64,000 nt of DNA. It comes from Candidatus Krumholzibacteriia bacterium (GTDB lineage: Bacteria; Krumholzibacteriota; Krumholzibacteriia; Krumholzibacteriales; Krumholzibacteriaceae). The position numbers and the translations under genes were made by a program. The DNA is taken from the NCBI GenBank assembly GCA_023131975.1, contig JAGLYV010000029.1, positions 29,257-93,256 on the forward strand, read 5' to 3'. A model generated the notes under the pieces. The model was not told where the DNA came from, ran no database searches, and saw only the letters and a program-made list of their open reading frames with translations. Positions 34,227 through 44,100 of this stretch are shown here, piece after piece; the stretch's first letter is position 1; each line of letters starts with the position of its first letter.

Positions 34227-35840
34227 ATGCGAAATAGCAAACGGATGTGGATATCTGTCTCGATGATACTGACAGTGGTGCTGGCTGCCATGTTCCTTTC
34301 CTGTTCCGAAGTGTGGAAGAAGACAAGGAGTGGAGGAACGATCATCATCGGGGAGACGAGCGATTATGAATCGCTGAACCCGATGCAGACCACGGACGCT
34401 CATGCCCGTGACATTTACAATCAGCTGTTTCTTCTGTTGATGGACGAGAATCCGGACCTGCTTACATTCTCTCCAAGGCTGGCTGAATCGTACGAGTTCT
34501 CCGGGGACAGGAAGAAACTGACATTCCATCTGAGGAAGGATGCGTCATGGAGCGACGGGGTCGGAATCACCTCGCGCGACGTGCTTGCCACCTTCAGTGT
34601 GCAGAAAGATACGACAGTGGTGTGGGCCAGCATTCACCTCAAGGACCATATCGACAGCGTCACGGCACCGGACGACTATACGGTGGTCTATCATTTCAAT
34701 CATGTCTATCCCTACCAGGTGATGGACGCGGTGGATGGCCCGATCCTGCCGGCCCACTTTCTCGAAAAACATCCCGGGGTATCGATAAAGTCTGTACCGA
34801 TCGAGGAATTTCCCGTGAGTGGACCGTTCAAGGTGAAGGAATGGGTAAAGGGTCAGTCGCTTACGCTCGTTCCCAACGAAAGCTATTATGACAGCGACAA
34901 ACCTTATCTCGATAAGGTGATATTCAAGATAGTCCCCGACCAGGTCACTATAAACACTCAGCTCAAGTCGGGTGAGATAGACGGGATGGAGATCTATTCT
35001 CCAAGTGAGGTCGAGGCACTCAGGACCGAGCATCCGGAGCTGACAGTGCATCAGTACCAGGGGCGGAACTATGTCTATATAGGGTGGAATGGTGGACGGA
35101 AGCCGTTTGACAATATGAACGTCCGAAGGGCCCTGAGTCACGCGATCGACCGCCAGAAGATCATAGACAATCTCTATTATGGCCTCGCGAAAGAGTGTGT
35201 GGGGCCTTTTCCCCCGATAATCTGGGCACATGATCCGGATATCGAACCGATTGTCTGTGATCCGGCGATAGCGAGGGAGATCCTTGCCGCGGAAGGCTAC
35301 TTGGACAGTGACGGTGACGGATATCTGGAGAAGGACGGCATGACTTTCGAATTTGAGCTGTTGACCAACCAGGGAAACCAGACACGAGCTGACATACAGG
35401 TGATGGTCCAGGAGGCGCTGAGAGAGATAGGGGTCAAGGTGATCCCGGTCACGATGGAATGGACCGTCATGCTCTCCAGGCACAAGGCGTCCGATTTCGA
35501 TGGTTTGATCAGCGCCTGGCGGGCCAGCACTAAAGCCGATCTCTATCCGATCTGGGGGTGTGACGCGAGGGCTGAAGGATACAACAGGATCGACTACTGC
35601 AATCCTCTTGTCGACAGTCTCAATACCGCAGCGACCTCGATCCTCGATTTCGATGAGGCCAGGCCCATCTTCAACAGGGCCGAGCGGATCATCTACGAAG
35701 AACAGCCCTATACGTTCCTCTATGTGCCGTCTGGCATCCTTGTCCTCAACAGCAGGATCCGTGGCGCCAGGCCCGATGCCATAAGTTCGATACATAACAT
35801 CCACGAGTGGTATGTAGAAGGAGATGGCCCGGGGCATTGA
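34227..35840 (+). CDS. ABC transporter substrate-binding lipoprotein, family 5 (peptide/nickel type)
   Basis: 537 residues from ATG 34227 (AAGGA about 9 bp upstream). A signal with lipobox LSC precedes a full SBP_bac_5 domain: YNQLFLLLMDENPDLLTFSPRLAESYEFS, LTFHLRKDASWSDG, DNMNVRRALSHAIDRQKI. This group binds oligopeptides, nickel or other solutes in the periplasm. No permease or ATPase genes are adjacent, so it must work with a transporter encoded elsewhere or as an orphan. Confidence 0.9.
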   Translation: MRNSKRMWISVSMILTVVLAAMFLSCSEVWKKTRSGGTIIIGETSDYESLNPMQTTDAHARDIYNQLFLLLMDENPDLLTFSPRLAESYEFSGDRKKLTFHLRKDASWSDGVGITSRDVLATFSVQKDTTVVWASIHLKDHIDSVTAPDDYTVVYHFNHVYPYQVMDAVDGPILPAHFLEKHPGVSIKSVPIEEFPVSGPFKVKEWVKGQSLTLVPNESYYDSDKPYLDKVIFKIVPDQVTINTQLKSGEIDGMEIYSPSEVEALRTEHPELTVHQYQGRNYVYIGWNGGRKPFDNMNVRRALSHAIDRQKIIDNLYYGLAKECVGPFPPIIWAHDPDIEPIVCDPAIAREILAAEGYLDSDGDGYLEKDGMTFEFELLTNQGNQTRADIQVMVQEALREIGVKVIPVTMEWTVMLSRHKASDFDGLISAWRASTKADLYPIWGCDARAEGYNRIDYCNPLVDSLNTAATSILDFDEARPIFNRAERIIYEEQPYTFLYVPSGILVLNSRIRGARPDAISSIHNIHEWYVEGDGPGH

Positions 35841-35873
35841 TCGCCCCGCGCCGCAAAACAGAAAAGGTGATCG

Positions 35874-36296
35874 ATGGTCCATCAGATAGGTATTGCGGCA
35901 CTTGTCAGCGCGGTGGCGGCCCAGGTGCTTAAACCCTTTATCGACCTGGTCCAGAGGCGCGGGTTCAATGTTGTCCGAATGATAGATTCGGGGGGTATGC
36001 CCAGTTCTCATACATCTCTGGTGACGACATTGACGACTGGAGTGGCTGTCTATCAGGGGGTCCACTCTCCGCTTTTCGGTATTTCTCTGATTTTCAGCCT
36101 GTACTTCATTTTCGAGGCCACCGGGCTCAGGCAGGAAGTCGGTAATCAGGCCAGAGTACTCAACGAGATCATCGAAAAAGCCCGGGAGACACATCATATA
36201 AACTCAGAGGAATTGCAGGAGCTGATCGGCCACACATGGGCCGAAGTGACAGGCGGTTTCATAGTCGGATTGATCGTGGCCCTGGTCATGTACTGA
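35874..36296 (+). CDS. Divergent PAP2 family membrane protein (DUF212)
   Basis: 140 residues with about four membrane helices and the family motif SGGMPSSHTSLVTTLTTG. The Ser-His pair is like that of PAP2 phosphatases, but the other PAP2 motifs are missing, which is normal for DUF212. Function is unknown, perhaps lipid-phosphate related. It follows the substrate-binding protein gene by 33 bp. Confidence 0.88.
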   Translation: MVHQIGIAALVSAVAAQVLKPFIDLVQRRGFNVVRMIDSGGMPSSHTSLVTTLTTGVAVYQGVHSPLFGISLIFSLYFIFEATGLRQEVGNQARVLNEIIEKARETHHINSEELQELIGHTWAEVTGGFIVGLIVALVMY

Positions 36297-36569
36297 TCGT
36301 TCCAGAAAACTCTTGACACCTTGCAGGAATTCATTGAAAAATCAACGTTGTCACTCTAGCTAAATCTGAAACGGACAACGTATGAGTGAATGGGGCGTGG
36401 GGAAGAAAGGGGCAAGGTAAGATAGTAGTGCGTGTGTTGAAGCAGATCTTACAGATATCAGGAAAATATCTATCGGATATTCCAGAGGCCGGATTGCCAG
36501 AGGGTGATCTGGTCTTTTTCCTGCAGGTACACCCATTGATCGATTCTGGACAGACAGGAGGAAATTGAA

Positions 36570-37646
36570 ATGCGTACAGTATCGATTATCAATCAGAAAG
36601 GCGGTTGCGGCAAGACCACAGTCGCGATCAACCTGTCGGCGGCCCTCTGCGAACTGGGTAGAAAAGTCCTTCTGATAGATATGGATCCCCAGTCTCACGC
36701 GTCCCTCGGATTGGATGTCACATATCACGATGTACAGCACACTACATACGATCTTCTTAAAGATCCCAGGATAAGAGTGGACGATTGTTGTTTTACCATC
36801 AACCAACACCTGGATATAATACCCTCTTCCCCGATACTGTCAGCCGTAGAGCAGGAGCTGGCCGGCAAGGCGGCCCGTGAGACGAGACTCGCGTCAAAGT
36901 TGTCCAAGCTGAGCGGGGACTATGATTATGTGATAATCGATTCTCCCCCCAATGTGGGGCTGCTGACCTTCAACGCGCTTGTTGCTTCAGGAGAAGTGAT
37001 CATACCGGTCGAACCAAGCTATTTTTCTCTGCAGGGGCTTTCTCGTCTACGGGAGACACTTGAGTTGCTGGAGAACGAGATGAGGCAGAAAGTCGCCATT
37101 CACGTACTTGTCAATAATATCGAAAAGAGGACGACATTTTCCCGGGATATCGTCGGAGAACTGGAGCGTTATCACAACGAGGTATTGCTGGATACCACGA
37201 TAAGTCACTCTGTGAAGTATAAAGAATCGGTTCTTCGCGGAGTCTCGATTTTCGGGATCAGCCGGGCAGACAAGTTGCAATGGGAATTTCTCACGCTGGC
37301 GCGTGAATTGGAAGAAAGACAGACATCGCTGATCGAGACTGAGGATATCGCTGACTGGATGGTCAGGCTGCACGGTCCTCAAGTCGCCGGAGACGAGATC
37401 ACATTTACACTCGAGGCGCCCGGGGCGAAGAAAGTATGCCTTACAGGTGATTTTACGAACTGGTCACATGAAGGGCTCCAGATGCTGAGGGATGAAAAAA
37501 AAGGCGTCTGGACGATCAAGGCCCACCTGCCCTCAGGTGATTACGAATACAGGTTCATCGTGGATGACGTGTGGATCAAGGATCCGAAGAATGTTGATTC
37601 GGTATTGAACGAGTTCGGGCAGGAGAACTCTCTCCTGATCATTTGA
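36570..37646 (+). CDS. ParA/Soj-type ATPase fused to a CBM48/AMPK glycogen-binding domain
   Basis: 358 residues. The N-terminal 1-255 is a ParA ATPase: deviant Walker A INQKGGCGKTTVA, Walker A' LLIDMDPQSHASLG, Walker B YVIIDSPPNVG, and EPSYFSLQGLSRLRETLE. The last 80 residues (EITFTLEAPGAKKVCLTGDFTNW through SGDYEYRFIVDD) form an AMPK1_CBM/CBM48 starch- and glycogen-binding domain. No ParB or parS is visible nearby. The fusion suggests an ATPase that positions a glucan or glycogen particle instead of DNA; this is inference. The next gene (31 bp away) encodes a Walker-less relative. A 273-bp gap precedes it and holds no gene I can support. Confidence 0.88.
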   Translation: MRTVSIINQKGGCGKTTVAINLSAALCELGRKVLLIDMDPQSHASLGLDVTYHDVQHTTYDLLKDPRIRVDDCCFTINQHLDIIPSSPILSAVEQELAGKAARETRLASKLSKLSGDYDYVIIDSPPNVGLLTFNALVASGEVIIPVEPSYFSLQGLSRLRETLELLENEMRQKVAIHVLVNNIEKRTTFSRDIVGELERYHNEVLLDTTISHSVKYKESVLRGVSIFGISRADKLQWEFLTLARELEERQTSLIETEDIADWMVRLHGPQVAGDEITFTLEAPGAKKVCLTGDFTNWSHEGLQMLRDEKKGVWTIKAHLPSGDYEYRFIVDDVWIKDPKNVDSVLNEFGQENSLLII

Positions 37647-37677
37647 CATCAAAGCCGCTATCCGGAAGACACGCCAT

Positions 37678-38484
37678 ATGCCCGAAGATAGAAGGTCAAG
37701 ACGGCTGAAGGATGTATCTCACCTTTTCCTGTCGGGGAATGGAGGCGATCGGCCCGGTGGAGGGACCGGGTCGTTTGTCGATATCTGTGTGACCGGGGAT
37801 GAGCATTGCAGGGGTTTTCTGGCTGCGGGGTTCTCTTCCTCGCTGGCTTCCCGGGACGTGAACGTCACTCTCATCGAAACGGGATTGTCCCTGCCGAATG
37901 CCGGTTACTATTTTGGCCTGGAAGCGGAAGTGTATCTGGCCCCCGCTCTGGGCCGGTCGGAGTGTATAGACCTGATGCGGTCGCCCTCCTTCAGATATGT
38001 CTACGCTGCCCGGCCCGCGGCTCTGCCCGACGGGGCCGCGGGGTTTGCCTTTCCTGACAATCCTCATATCGTCATAAACGTGTTCGACTATACAGGCCTT
38101 TCCGGCTATGGGGCGATTCCGGCTGATATCAGAGAGATCCCGGCAAGGTTCAACCCGGATGGGAAAAAGGATGAACGAAGGGGTTTGATCCTTTTTGATG
38201 GAGCAGAGCCCGGGACAGATCCGGCACGGATCGTATCTTCATTTATCGAGACAACGGGAAGCACTGCTGTTCTGATAGCTTCTGGCCGTGGAGAAGCCAG
38301 CAAGGTCCCTGATATATCGGGAGTGGAAGTGGGGATGATGGGAATCCCCGGCGATCTGGGGAGGACATTGGCCATAAGGATGCCGCCCTCGGGCAGTTTT
38401 TTCAGCGCTATGGCGGCCAGGGTGATATGGATGACTGGTCCCAGACAGGAGGGAAAGACGCCGAATGCCGCAGTACAAAGATAA
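37678..38484 (+). CDS. ParA/MinD-like pseudo-ATPase without Walker A motif
   Basis: 268 residues. Spacing such as DICVTGDEHCRGFLAAGFSSSLASRDVNVTLIETGLSLPNAGY looks like the P-loop strand, helix and second strand of MinD/ParA proteins, but the GKT of the P-loop is missing, so ATP hydrolysis is not expected. I know no named family. It may pair with the upstream ParA-CBM protein as a regulator or scaffold (inference). It overlaps the next gene by 20 bp. Confidence 0.65.
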   Translation: MPEDRRSRRLKDVSHLFLSGNGGDRPGGGTGSFVDICVTGDEHCRGFLAAGFSSSLASRDVNVTLIETGLSLPNAGYYFGLEAEVYLAPALGRSECIDLMRSPSFRYVYAARPAALPDGAAGFAFPDNPHIVINVFDYTGLSGYGAIPADIREIPARFNPDGKKDERRGLILFDGAEPGTDPARIVSSFIETTGSTAVLIASGRGEASKVPDISGVEVGMMGIPGDLGRTLAIRMPPSGSFFSAMAARVIWMTGPRQEGKTPNAAVQR

Positions 38485-38812
38485 AATAAGTCTTGCTGCC
38501 GGTAATGGTGGCCGGATATCGCCACTGAAAGTGAGGGATCTCTATAATTCGTTCTGTGAGAATCTCATCCGTATGTCACGGATGATAGAGGTCGAAGCCG
38601 CCACTTTCGAGACCAGGTTTACCTGTCCGGATGGTCTCCACGTTACCCTTGTTCCGTACAGGGATCTTTTCATGGTGTCGGTAGGGTCGTCTCCTCAGTG
38701 TGATATCAGGGTGATAGATGAGGAAGGGTGGAACACGGCGCTCGATCTTGCTTTGAATCACTTTCTTCTGATCCGTTCAGGCGTGGCCGGGAAGAATCAC
38801 GCAGTCGAATGA
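38465..38812 (+). CDS. Small protein of unknown function in the ParA-CBM cluster
   Basis: 115 residues with no signal peptide or membrane segment. It has a charged helix (LYNSFCENLIRMSRMIEVE), a strand-rich middle (TFETRFTCPDGLHVTLVPYRDLFMVSVG) and a helix-like end. I do not recognise the family. The 20-bp overlap with the preceding gene indicates joint translation, so it should be considered part of the three-gene cluster. Confidence 0.7.
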   Translation: MPQYKDKISLAAGNGGRISPLKVRDLYNSFCENLIRMSRMIEVEAATFETRFTCPDGLHVTLVPYRDLFMVSVGSSPQCDIRVIDEEGWNTALDLALNHFLLIRSGVAGKNHAVE

Positions 38813-38914
38813 TGCGAGCCGGGTTCCCTCTCCTGCCACCCCGGAATTTTCTTTCGTAGTCATCATATATTTACTATCTTATTAGCGACCCCGCCGCCAA
38901 AAAGAGGGATGGGT

Positions 38915-40780
38915 ATGAGGTGTAAGAGACTTTCGATATTGTTGGTAGTAGTTCTGTCGGTGTTTTCCGGGTCCTGCATTTTTCAGAACGAACCCCTTAA
39001 GCCTAATCTGCCGCCAGAAATACAATCGTTTTCTCCTCCCGGCCTGCCTATAGTCCTGCAGGCTCCGTCAGAGGTAGTCATTTTTTCTATAGACGCTGTC
39101 GACCCCGACAGGGACGAGCTCACATATATCTATCTTCTTTCCGATTCATGCACGGGATCGATGGATTCAGTGCTGTGCACCGAGAGTACGGCGGAGTTCC
39201 AAGCCGTAAAGGGCGGGTTCTATTGTATTCAGGGGCGTGTTCATGACGGGGCCACACACGTTTCCCGCAACTGGTACGTGACCGTCGTCGAGGAGACGAA
39301 TGAGCCTCCCGAGATCGTCTCGATCACTCCCGACGTGGACAGTCTTTCCTGCATGATAGGAAATACGATCGAGTTCCGGATAGGTGCCACCGACGAGAAA
39401 CCCCATCTGCTGAGATATGCTTACTACGTTGATGGGGAGGAGATGAGGGGCTTTACCACAAACGCCGTTTATCGCCATCACTTCACGGAAAACGGCCATT
39501 ATGATGTCACCGGAGTGATCCACGATTTCGAATACCAGGACTCAGTCACCTGGCACATAAATGTGATCGGTGAGCCTGACACTGTTTTCCCCGGTGGGAT
39601 ATACGATCTTGAGGGATGGACCGGTGACGCGACAGGTTCGGTGAGATTGAAATGGACGGCTCCCGGTGATGATGGTTATGAGGGAAGATGCATGGTTTAC
39701 AGGGTGAAGACCGCGACAGTACCGATCCTGACAGAAGATGACTGGGATGAGGCTTCAGTCAAGTACGATGCGCCGGAACCGGGAGTGGCCGGAACGGTCG
39801 AAGAGATGACGGTCCGGAACCTTTACCCGGGCACTTTCCTTTACGCGACAGTCAGGGCGATCGACGATTTCGGGAATCTCGGGCCGATTGGCAATTGTAT
39901 TTCCCTCCTGGTAAGGGGCTTCGATGTTCATGGGATCGTGTATGACGCGTTGACAGGCCTTCCAGCCGAAGGGGTCGTGGTCTCTACCGGGATGCTTGTC
40001 GATACGACAGACGCGGGTGGGAACTATTTCATGTCGGATCTTCCGAAGTATTCCCAGTTGATCAGGTTGCGTGACGAGGGCATTGCAGGAGATTATGGGG
40101 ATTATTATGATATCGCCCATGTCCTTTCCGAGTTTAATTCTCATTTTGAACTGGATTTTTATATGGTCCCGGTTGTAGGTATGCATTCTACCGACCCGAA
40201 TTATCCGAAATACGATGATTTTCTTAATTTCATGAAGGACGTCACCGGCACGTCGGGCTGGCTGGGCAGAAGTACTGTGTACAAAGGCTGGCACAACTGG
40301 CCGATCAAGGTGTACAACCCTCCGATGATATTTGATCCACCCGGGGATTACGAACCAGTCGATCTACAGGTCGAAGCGAGGATGGCGATGGCCGAGTGGG
40401 AGAACGGGACTGGATGCGATCTGTTCCTGGAGGTCTCCGATCCCGCCAGTGCCGATCTGGAGATAGTCTATTTTTTGGAGGGCGACGAAAAGCACACCAG
40501 CAGGACAATCGAGATCAACGAAGATGGCACGCCGGACAAGAAGGAGATATGGATATACGTCAACAATATGCTCGCTCCGATCTGGCTCAGGGGAGATGTC
40601 ATTTTTGCCCATGAGCTCGGTCATTCCCTTGGTTTCGGACACAGCGATGATCTCGGGCATCTGATGATCGGTCACACATTCCCGGTCGTAAGGGTTCCGA
40701 CGTTGGACGAAACGAATCTTATGCGGGTCATATACCATACGCCTTCACTGTGGGACGGAGATTTTTATCTCAATGAATGA
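38915..40780 (+). CDS. Lipoprotein with Ig-like domains and a matrixin-like metzincin protease
   Basis: 621 residues from ATG 38915 (GAGGG 6 bp upstream; ATG 38909 is too near the Shine-Dalgarno site). A lipoprotein signal ends at GSC. The middle holds Ig/PKD-like repeats, a fibronectin-like stretch (VRLKWTAPGDDG) and a CarboxypepD_reg-like domain (VHGIVYDALTGLPAEGVVV). The C-terminus has HELGHSLGFGH (first His at residue 566) followed by SDDLGHLM, the metzincin zinc site with Met-turn. It should be a surface-linked protease. It is followed at a distance by the C25 protease gene. Confidence 0.85.
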   Translation: MRCKRLSILLVVVLSVFSGSCIFQNEPLKPNLPPEIQSFSPPGLPIVLQAPSEVVIFSIDAVDPDRDELTYIYLLSDSCTGSMDSVLCTESTAEFQAVKGGFYCIQGRVHDGATHVSRNWYVTVVEETNEPPEIVSITPDVDSLSCMIGNTIEFRIGATDEKPHLLRYAYYVDGEEMRGFTTNAVYRHHFTENGHYDVTGVIHDFEYQDSVTWHINVIGEPDTVFPGGIYDLEGWTGDATGSVRLKWTAPGDDGYEGRCMVYRVKTATVPILTEDDWDEASVKYDAPEPGVAGTVEEMTVRNLYPGTFLYATVRAIDDFGNLGPIGNCISLLVRGFDVHGIVYDALTGLPAEGVVVSTGMLVDTTDAGGNYFMSDLPKYSQLIRLRDEGIAGDYGDYYDIAHVLSEFNSHFELDFYMVPVVGMHSTDPNYPKYDDFLNFMKDVTGTSGWLGRSTVYKGWHNWPIKVYNPPMIFDPPGDYEPVDLQVEARMAMAEWENGTGCDLFLEVSDPASADLEIVYFLEGDEKHTSRTIEINEDGTPDKKEIWIYVNNMLAPIWLRGDVIFAHELGHSLGFGHSDDLGHLMIGHTFPVVRVPTLDETNLMRVIYHTPSLWDGDFYLNE

Positions 40781-41121
40781 GTGATGTATGTGGACGATGT
40801 CGTAGACCGCGGATCAGGCCCGGAATATATTTCCCGTTCTCACCCGACATATCCCGACATATAGAGATAAGTCGTTTACCACCGGGGATTTCGGCAGGTT
40901 CGACCCCGGGGATATGCCTGAGCCCCGCCCCGAATGCGTTCTTGACAAAAGGCCATAAAATGGTGTAATATGATAGGACGTTACTCATCTCTCTCTTCTT
41001 AGTGACGATGCTTGAAAGAGAAGGACATCCTGAAGGAGTTGCTCAGTAGAGGCAAACCGCTAACGCGTTAATAAGCAACAGGTAAGGCAACGATTGGAAC
41101 CCCCTTTGTAGGAGGAGAGCG
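40781..41121 (+). other. 341-bp intergenic region with promoter and structured leader
   Basis: No gene. It holds the promoter at 40942-40971 and about 120-140 nt of leader before the C25 gene. The leader contains a short CGC-TAAC-GCG hairpin (about 41057-41066) and ends in AGGAGGAG. I do not match it to a known riboswitch. Confidence 0.55.
40942..40971 (+). promoter_or_regulatory. Candidate sigma-70 promoter of the C25 protease gene
   Basis: TTGACA (40942-40947), 18-bp spacer, TAATAT (40966-40971). It lies about 150 bp ahead of the ATG. Confidence 0.6.
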
Positions 41122-44100
41122 ATGGTTCGGATATTGTCCAGATCATTAATCCTGACAACGGTATTGATATTTGTTTTTGGCAGTCTGCACGCGACAGAGG
41201 TCAGGCATGCGGTGGATATTGACCGTTCCGATTTGAATATGACACAGCCGGAAGCGGGAGTAGTGTCGCTGGCGATGGATGGATGCCTGTCGACAAACTA
41301 CCTCGGCCTGCCGGAATTACCATTCAGAGTAGTGAGTCTTCTTCTGCCACAGGGAGAGAGTGTCCGCTCGTTCTATCTTGATGGTGGATCCGTTATCAGC
41401 ATTTCGACAGAGGCGTCAGTGTCGCTGTTCATGGGGGATTACCTTGATGACGGCACGCTCAGGGGGCTGAGCGTCGATGCTGCCGAAGTCACCGGAAAGG
41501 ATTCGGTCTTTCCCGCGTGGCAGGTCAGGCATCTGGGCACGAGGTCTATGAAGGGTTACAGGATAGCCTCATTCGCGGTCTATCCGATAAGATATAATAC
41601 AGATACGGGAGAGCTTTCCCTGATATCGAATTTCGATCTGGTCGTGGAGACCGAGCCTGCCATGGATTACGATAGCACCGTTGAGAGGGTCAGGTATGTC
41701 GATGGGTTCAGGGAGAGTGCGAGGAGCGATGTAGAATCGATCGTCGTCAATCCTTCAGAAGCCGCTTCATACTCCTTCAACGAGGTCGTGGTCGACACCG
41801 GTGACAGGGGATTCCTGCCCAGCTACCTTCCGAGCATGGAAGGCAGTGAAGTAAAATATCTCATAATCACCAATGCGGAGATGGAATCATCTTTCCAGGT
41901 CCTTGCCGACTGGAAGACGAAGAAAGGTATTCCAGCCGTAGTCCGGACGATTGAATGGATCCAGCAGAATTTCCGGATGGGCACCGATCGCGGAGAGACG
42001 ATCAGGAACTTCATAGTCGAAGCATACGCAAAATGGGGTGTTGAATATGTCCTTCTAGGTGGTGATACCGATATCATTCCCGCCAGATACGCATACGTTT
42101 CTTTCTATACGGGAGATTTTCTGCCTACTGAAATGTACTATTCATGCCTGGACGGTAACTGGAATGCTGACGGCGATTCGATCTGGGGTGAAGCATACCA
42201 CTCTACATTAGACCCCGGAGACGACACTGACCTCTACGCCGAAGTCTATGTCGGTCGTATGCCGGTATCGACTGTGTCGGAGGCCGACATTGTCATCGGC
42301 AAGACGATAACTTATGAGACCCCGGTCGAAACAACTTCGAAAGCAAAGTTCCTTCTCCTTGGAGAGGTGATTTTCCCGACCCTGTATCAGGCTGGTGACG
42401 ACATTATCCTCGATGGCGCCGAGATCCTCGAGGATGTCTATCTGCCATATCTTCAGGGGATGCCCGACCGTGAGGCTATAAGGCTTTATGAAGCATACTT
42501 TGATTACCCGGGAGCATATCTTCTTTCGAAGAGCTCGGCGGTCGATTCTATGAACGCGGGCGTCAACCATGTGATGCACGCCGGACATGGCGGCAAGTAC
42601 AATATGGCCGTCGGTTCGGGGACCATCCTCAATTACGATGCCGCGAATCTGGTCAATGGCGACGCGTTGTTTTCGATGTACCTCATGAATTGCACGAATG
42701 TGGCGTATGATACCGATTGCCTCGCAGAATATTTTCTTCTGAATGCGAACGGTGGCGCATTCGCCGTTACCGGATCGAGTAGATCGGCATTTCCCAGTAC
42801 GTCGAGGCCATACCTCGACAATTACTACCACCTCCTCTTTGTGGATGATGTAGTGCAGCTCGGCAAGGTCCATACGAAATCGAGGGAGCCTTACACTTCG
42901 GGAGCCTCCGCGGAGACGGCCGACAGGTGGACCCATTACATCTATAATTATCTTGGCGACCCTGAGCTCTGCATGTTTCGTGGAGAGGTCGGGACCTTCG
43001 ATGTGGCCTATCCGGCTACCACGGTTTTCGGAGTAAACGAGATCACGATTACAGTGACAAGTGACGGATCGCCTTTCGATTCCGCGTATGTATGTCTCCA
43101 CAAGGAAGGCGACGACTACGTTTATGGATATACCGATATGAGCGGTGAGATCGTTTTCAGCGATTTCCTCTGCCGGGATCACAGGTTTATCGATCTGACA
43201 GTGACCGGTCTCGATCATGCCAGGTTCAATGATTCGATCTCCGTTGTTCAGGAGACCAACGCCTTTCTGCGGGTCGACAAGACCAGGATCAACGACTATG
43301 TCGTCGGGAATAACGACAATATCCTCGACAGCGGTGAATCGGTGGTTCTTTCGGTCAAGGTGGCGAACACTGGCGAGATGGTAGCCGACAAGGTATATGC
43401 ATTCGTCAGGAGCAGCAATCCTGCCGTAACCGTCTCCGATAGCGTCGCGATATATCCGCAGGTCGGCCTGATCGAACCGGTTTATGGCCTGGACGCTTTC
43501 GCGTTCTCGGTCCTTCCAACGGTCGAGGATGAGGAGATAATCGAGTTTATCATCGATATCCATGATTCGACGGGTGGGTTCTGGTCAGAGAAATTTGCGA
43601 TCGAGGTCCATGCTCCGGATCTGGAATTGTATATTAACGCATTGTCAGACGAACTTCCCTACGGGGACGGTGACGGGACGATCACTTCGGGTGAATCGTT
43701 CCTGTTGAATGTATCTGTGAAAAACTTCGGTTCAGGTACGGCGACAGGATTGGAAGGTGTTATCCGCACCACGAACGGCGGGATAACCATCGTCGACAGC
43801 ACCTCGATCTACATCAATCTGCCGACGCTGGGAGTGGGCGAAGGTAGTGGTTTCGTGCTCTCCGAAATGAATCTCTACACCTCCAATTATTTTGAATTTG
43901 AGCTGACGGATGCTTTCGGAAGAGTATATACAAGAGCACTGGAATTGAGAGAGCCGGCATCACCCGACAGTCTTTTTCTCGATGCCAGCTTTGGGCCTAC
44001 CGAGATCCATATCACCTGGGATCCTCCCGACGATATGGAACCATACAGGTATCTCGTATATCACTCCCTGACGCCAGGAGGCCCATACGAACAGGTCAGT

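Noticed and set aside
34545..36197. Minus-strand frame of 550 codons
   Set aside because: Antisense to the family 5 binding protein and PAP2-like gene; no recognizable domain.
36386..36568. Small plus-strand frame ahead of the ParA-CBM gene
   Set aside because: No ribosome site and no resemblance to any protein; likely chance.
41040..41110. Cyclic-di-GMP riboswitch (GEMM) in the C25 leader
   Set aside because: It has a GGCAAACC-like segment but lacks the second conserved GACGCAAAGC part, so the match is not sufficient.
42208..43563. Minus-strand frame of 451 codons
   Set aside because: Antisense to the C25 protease; no domain.
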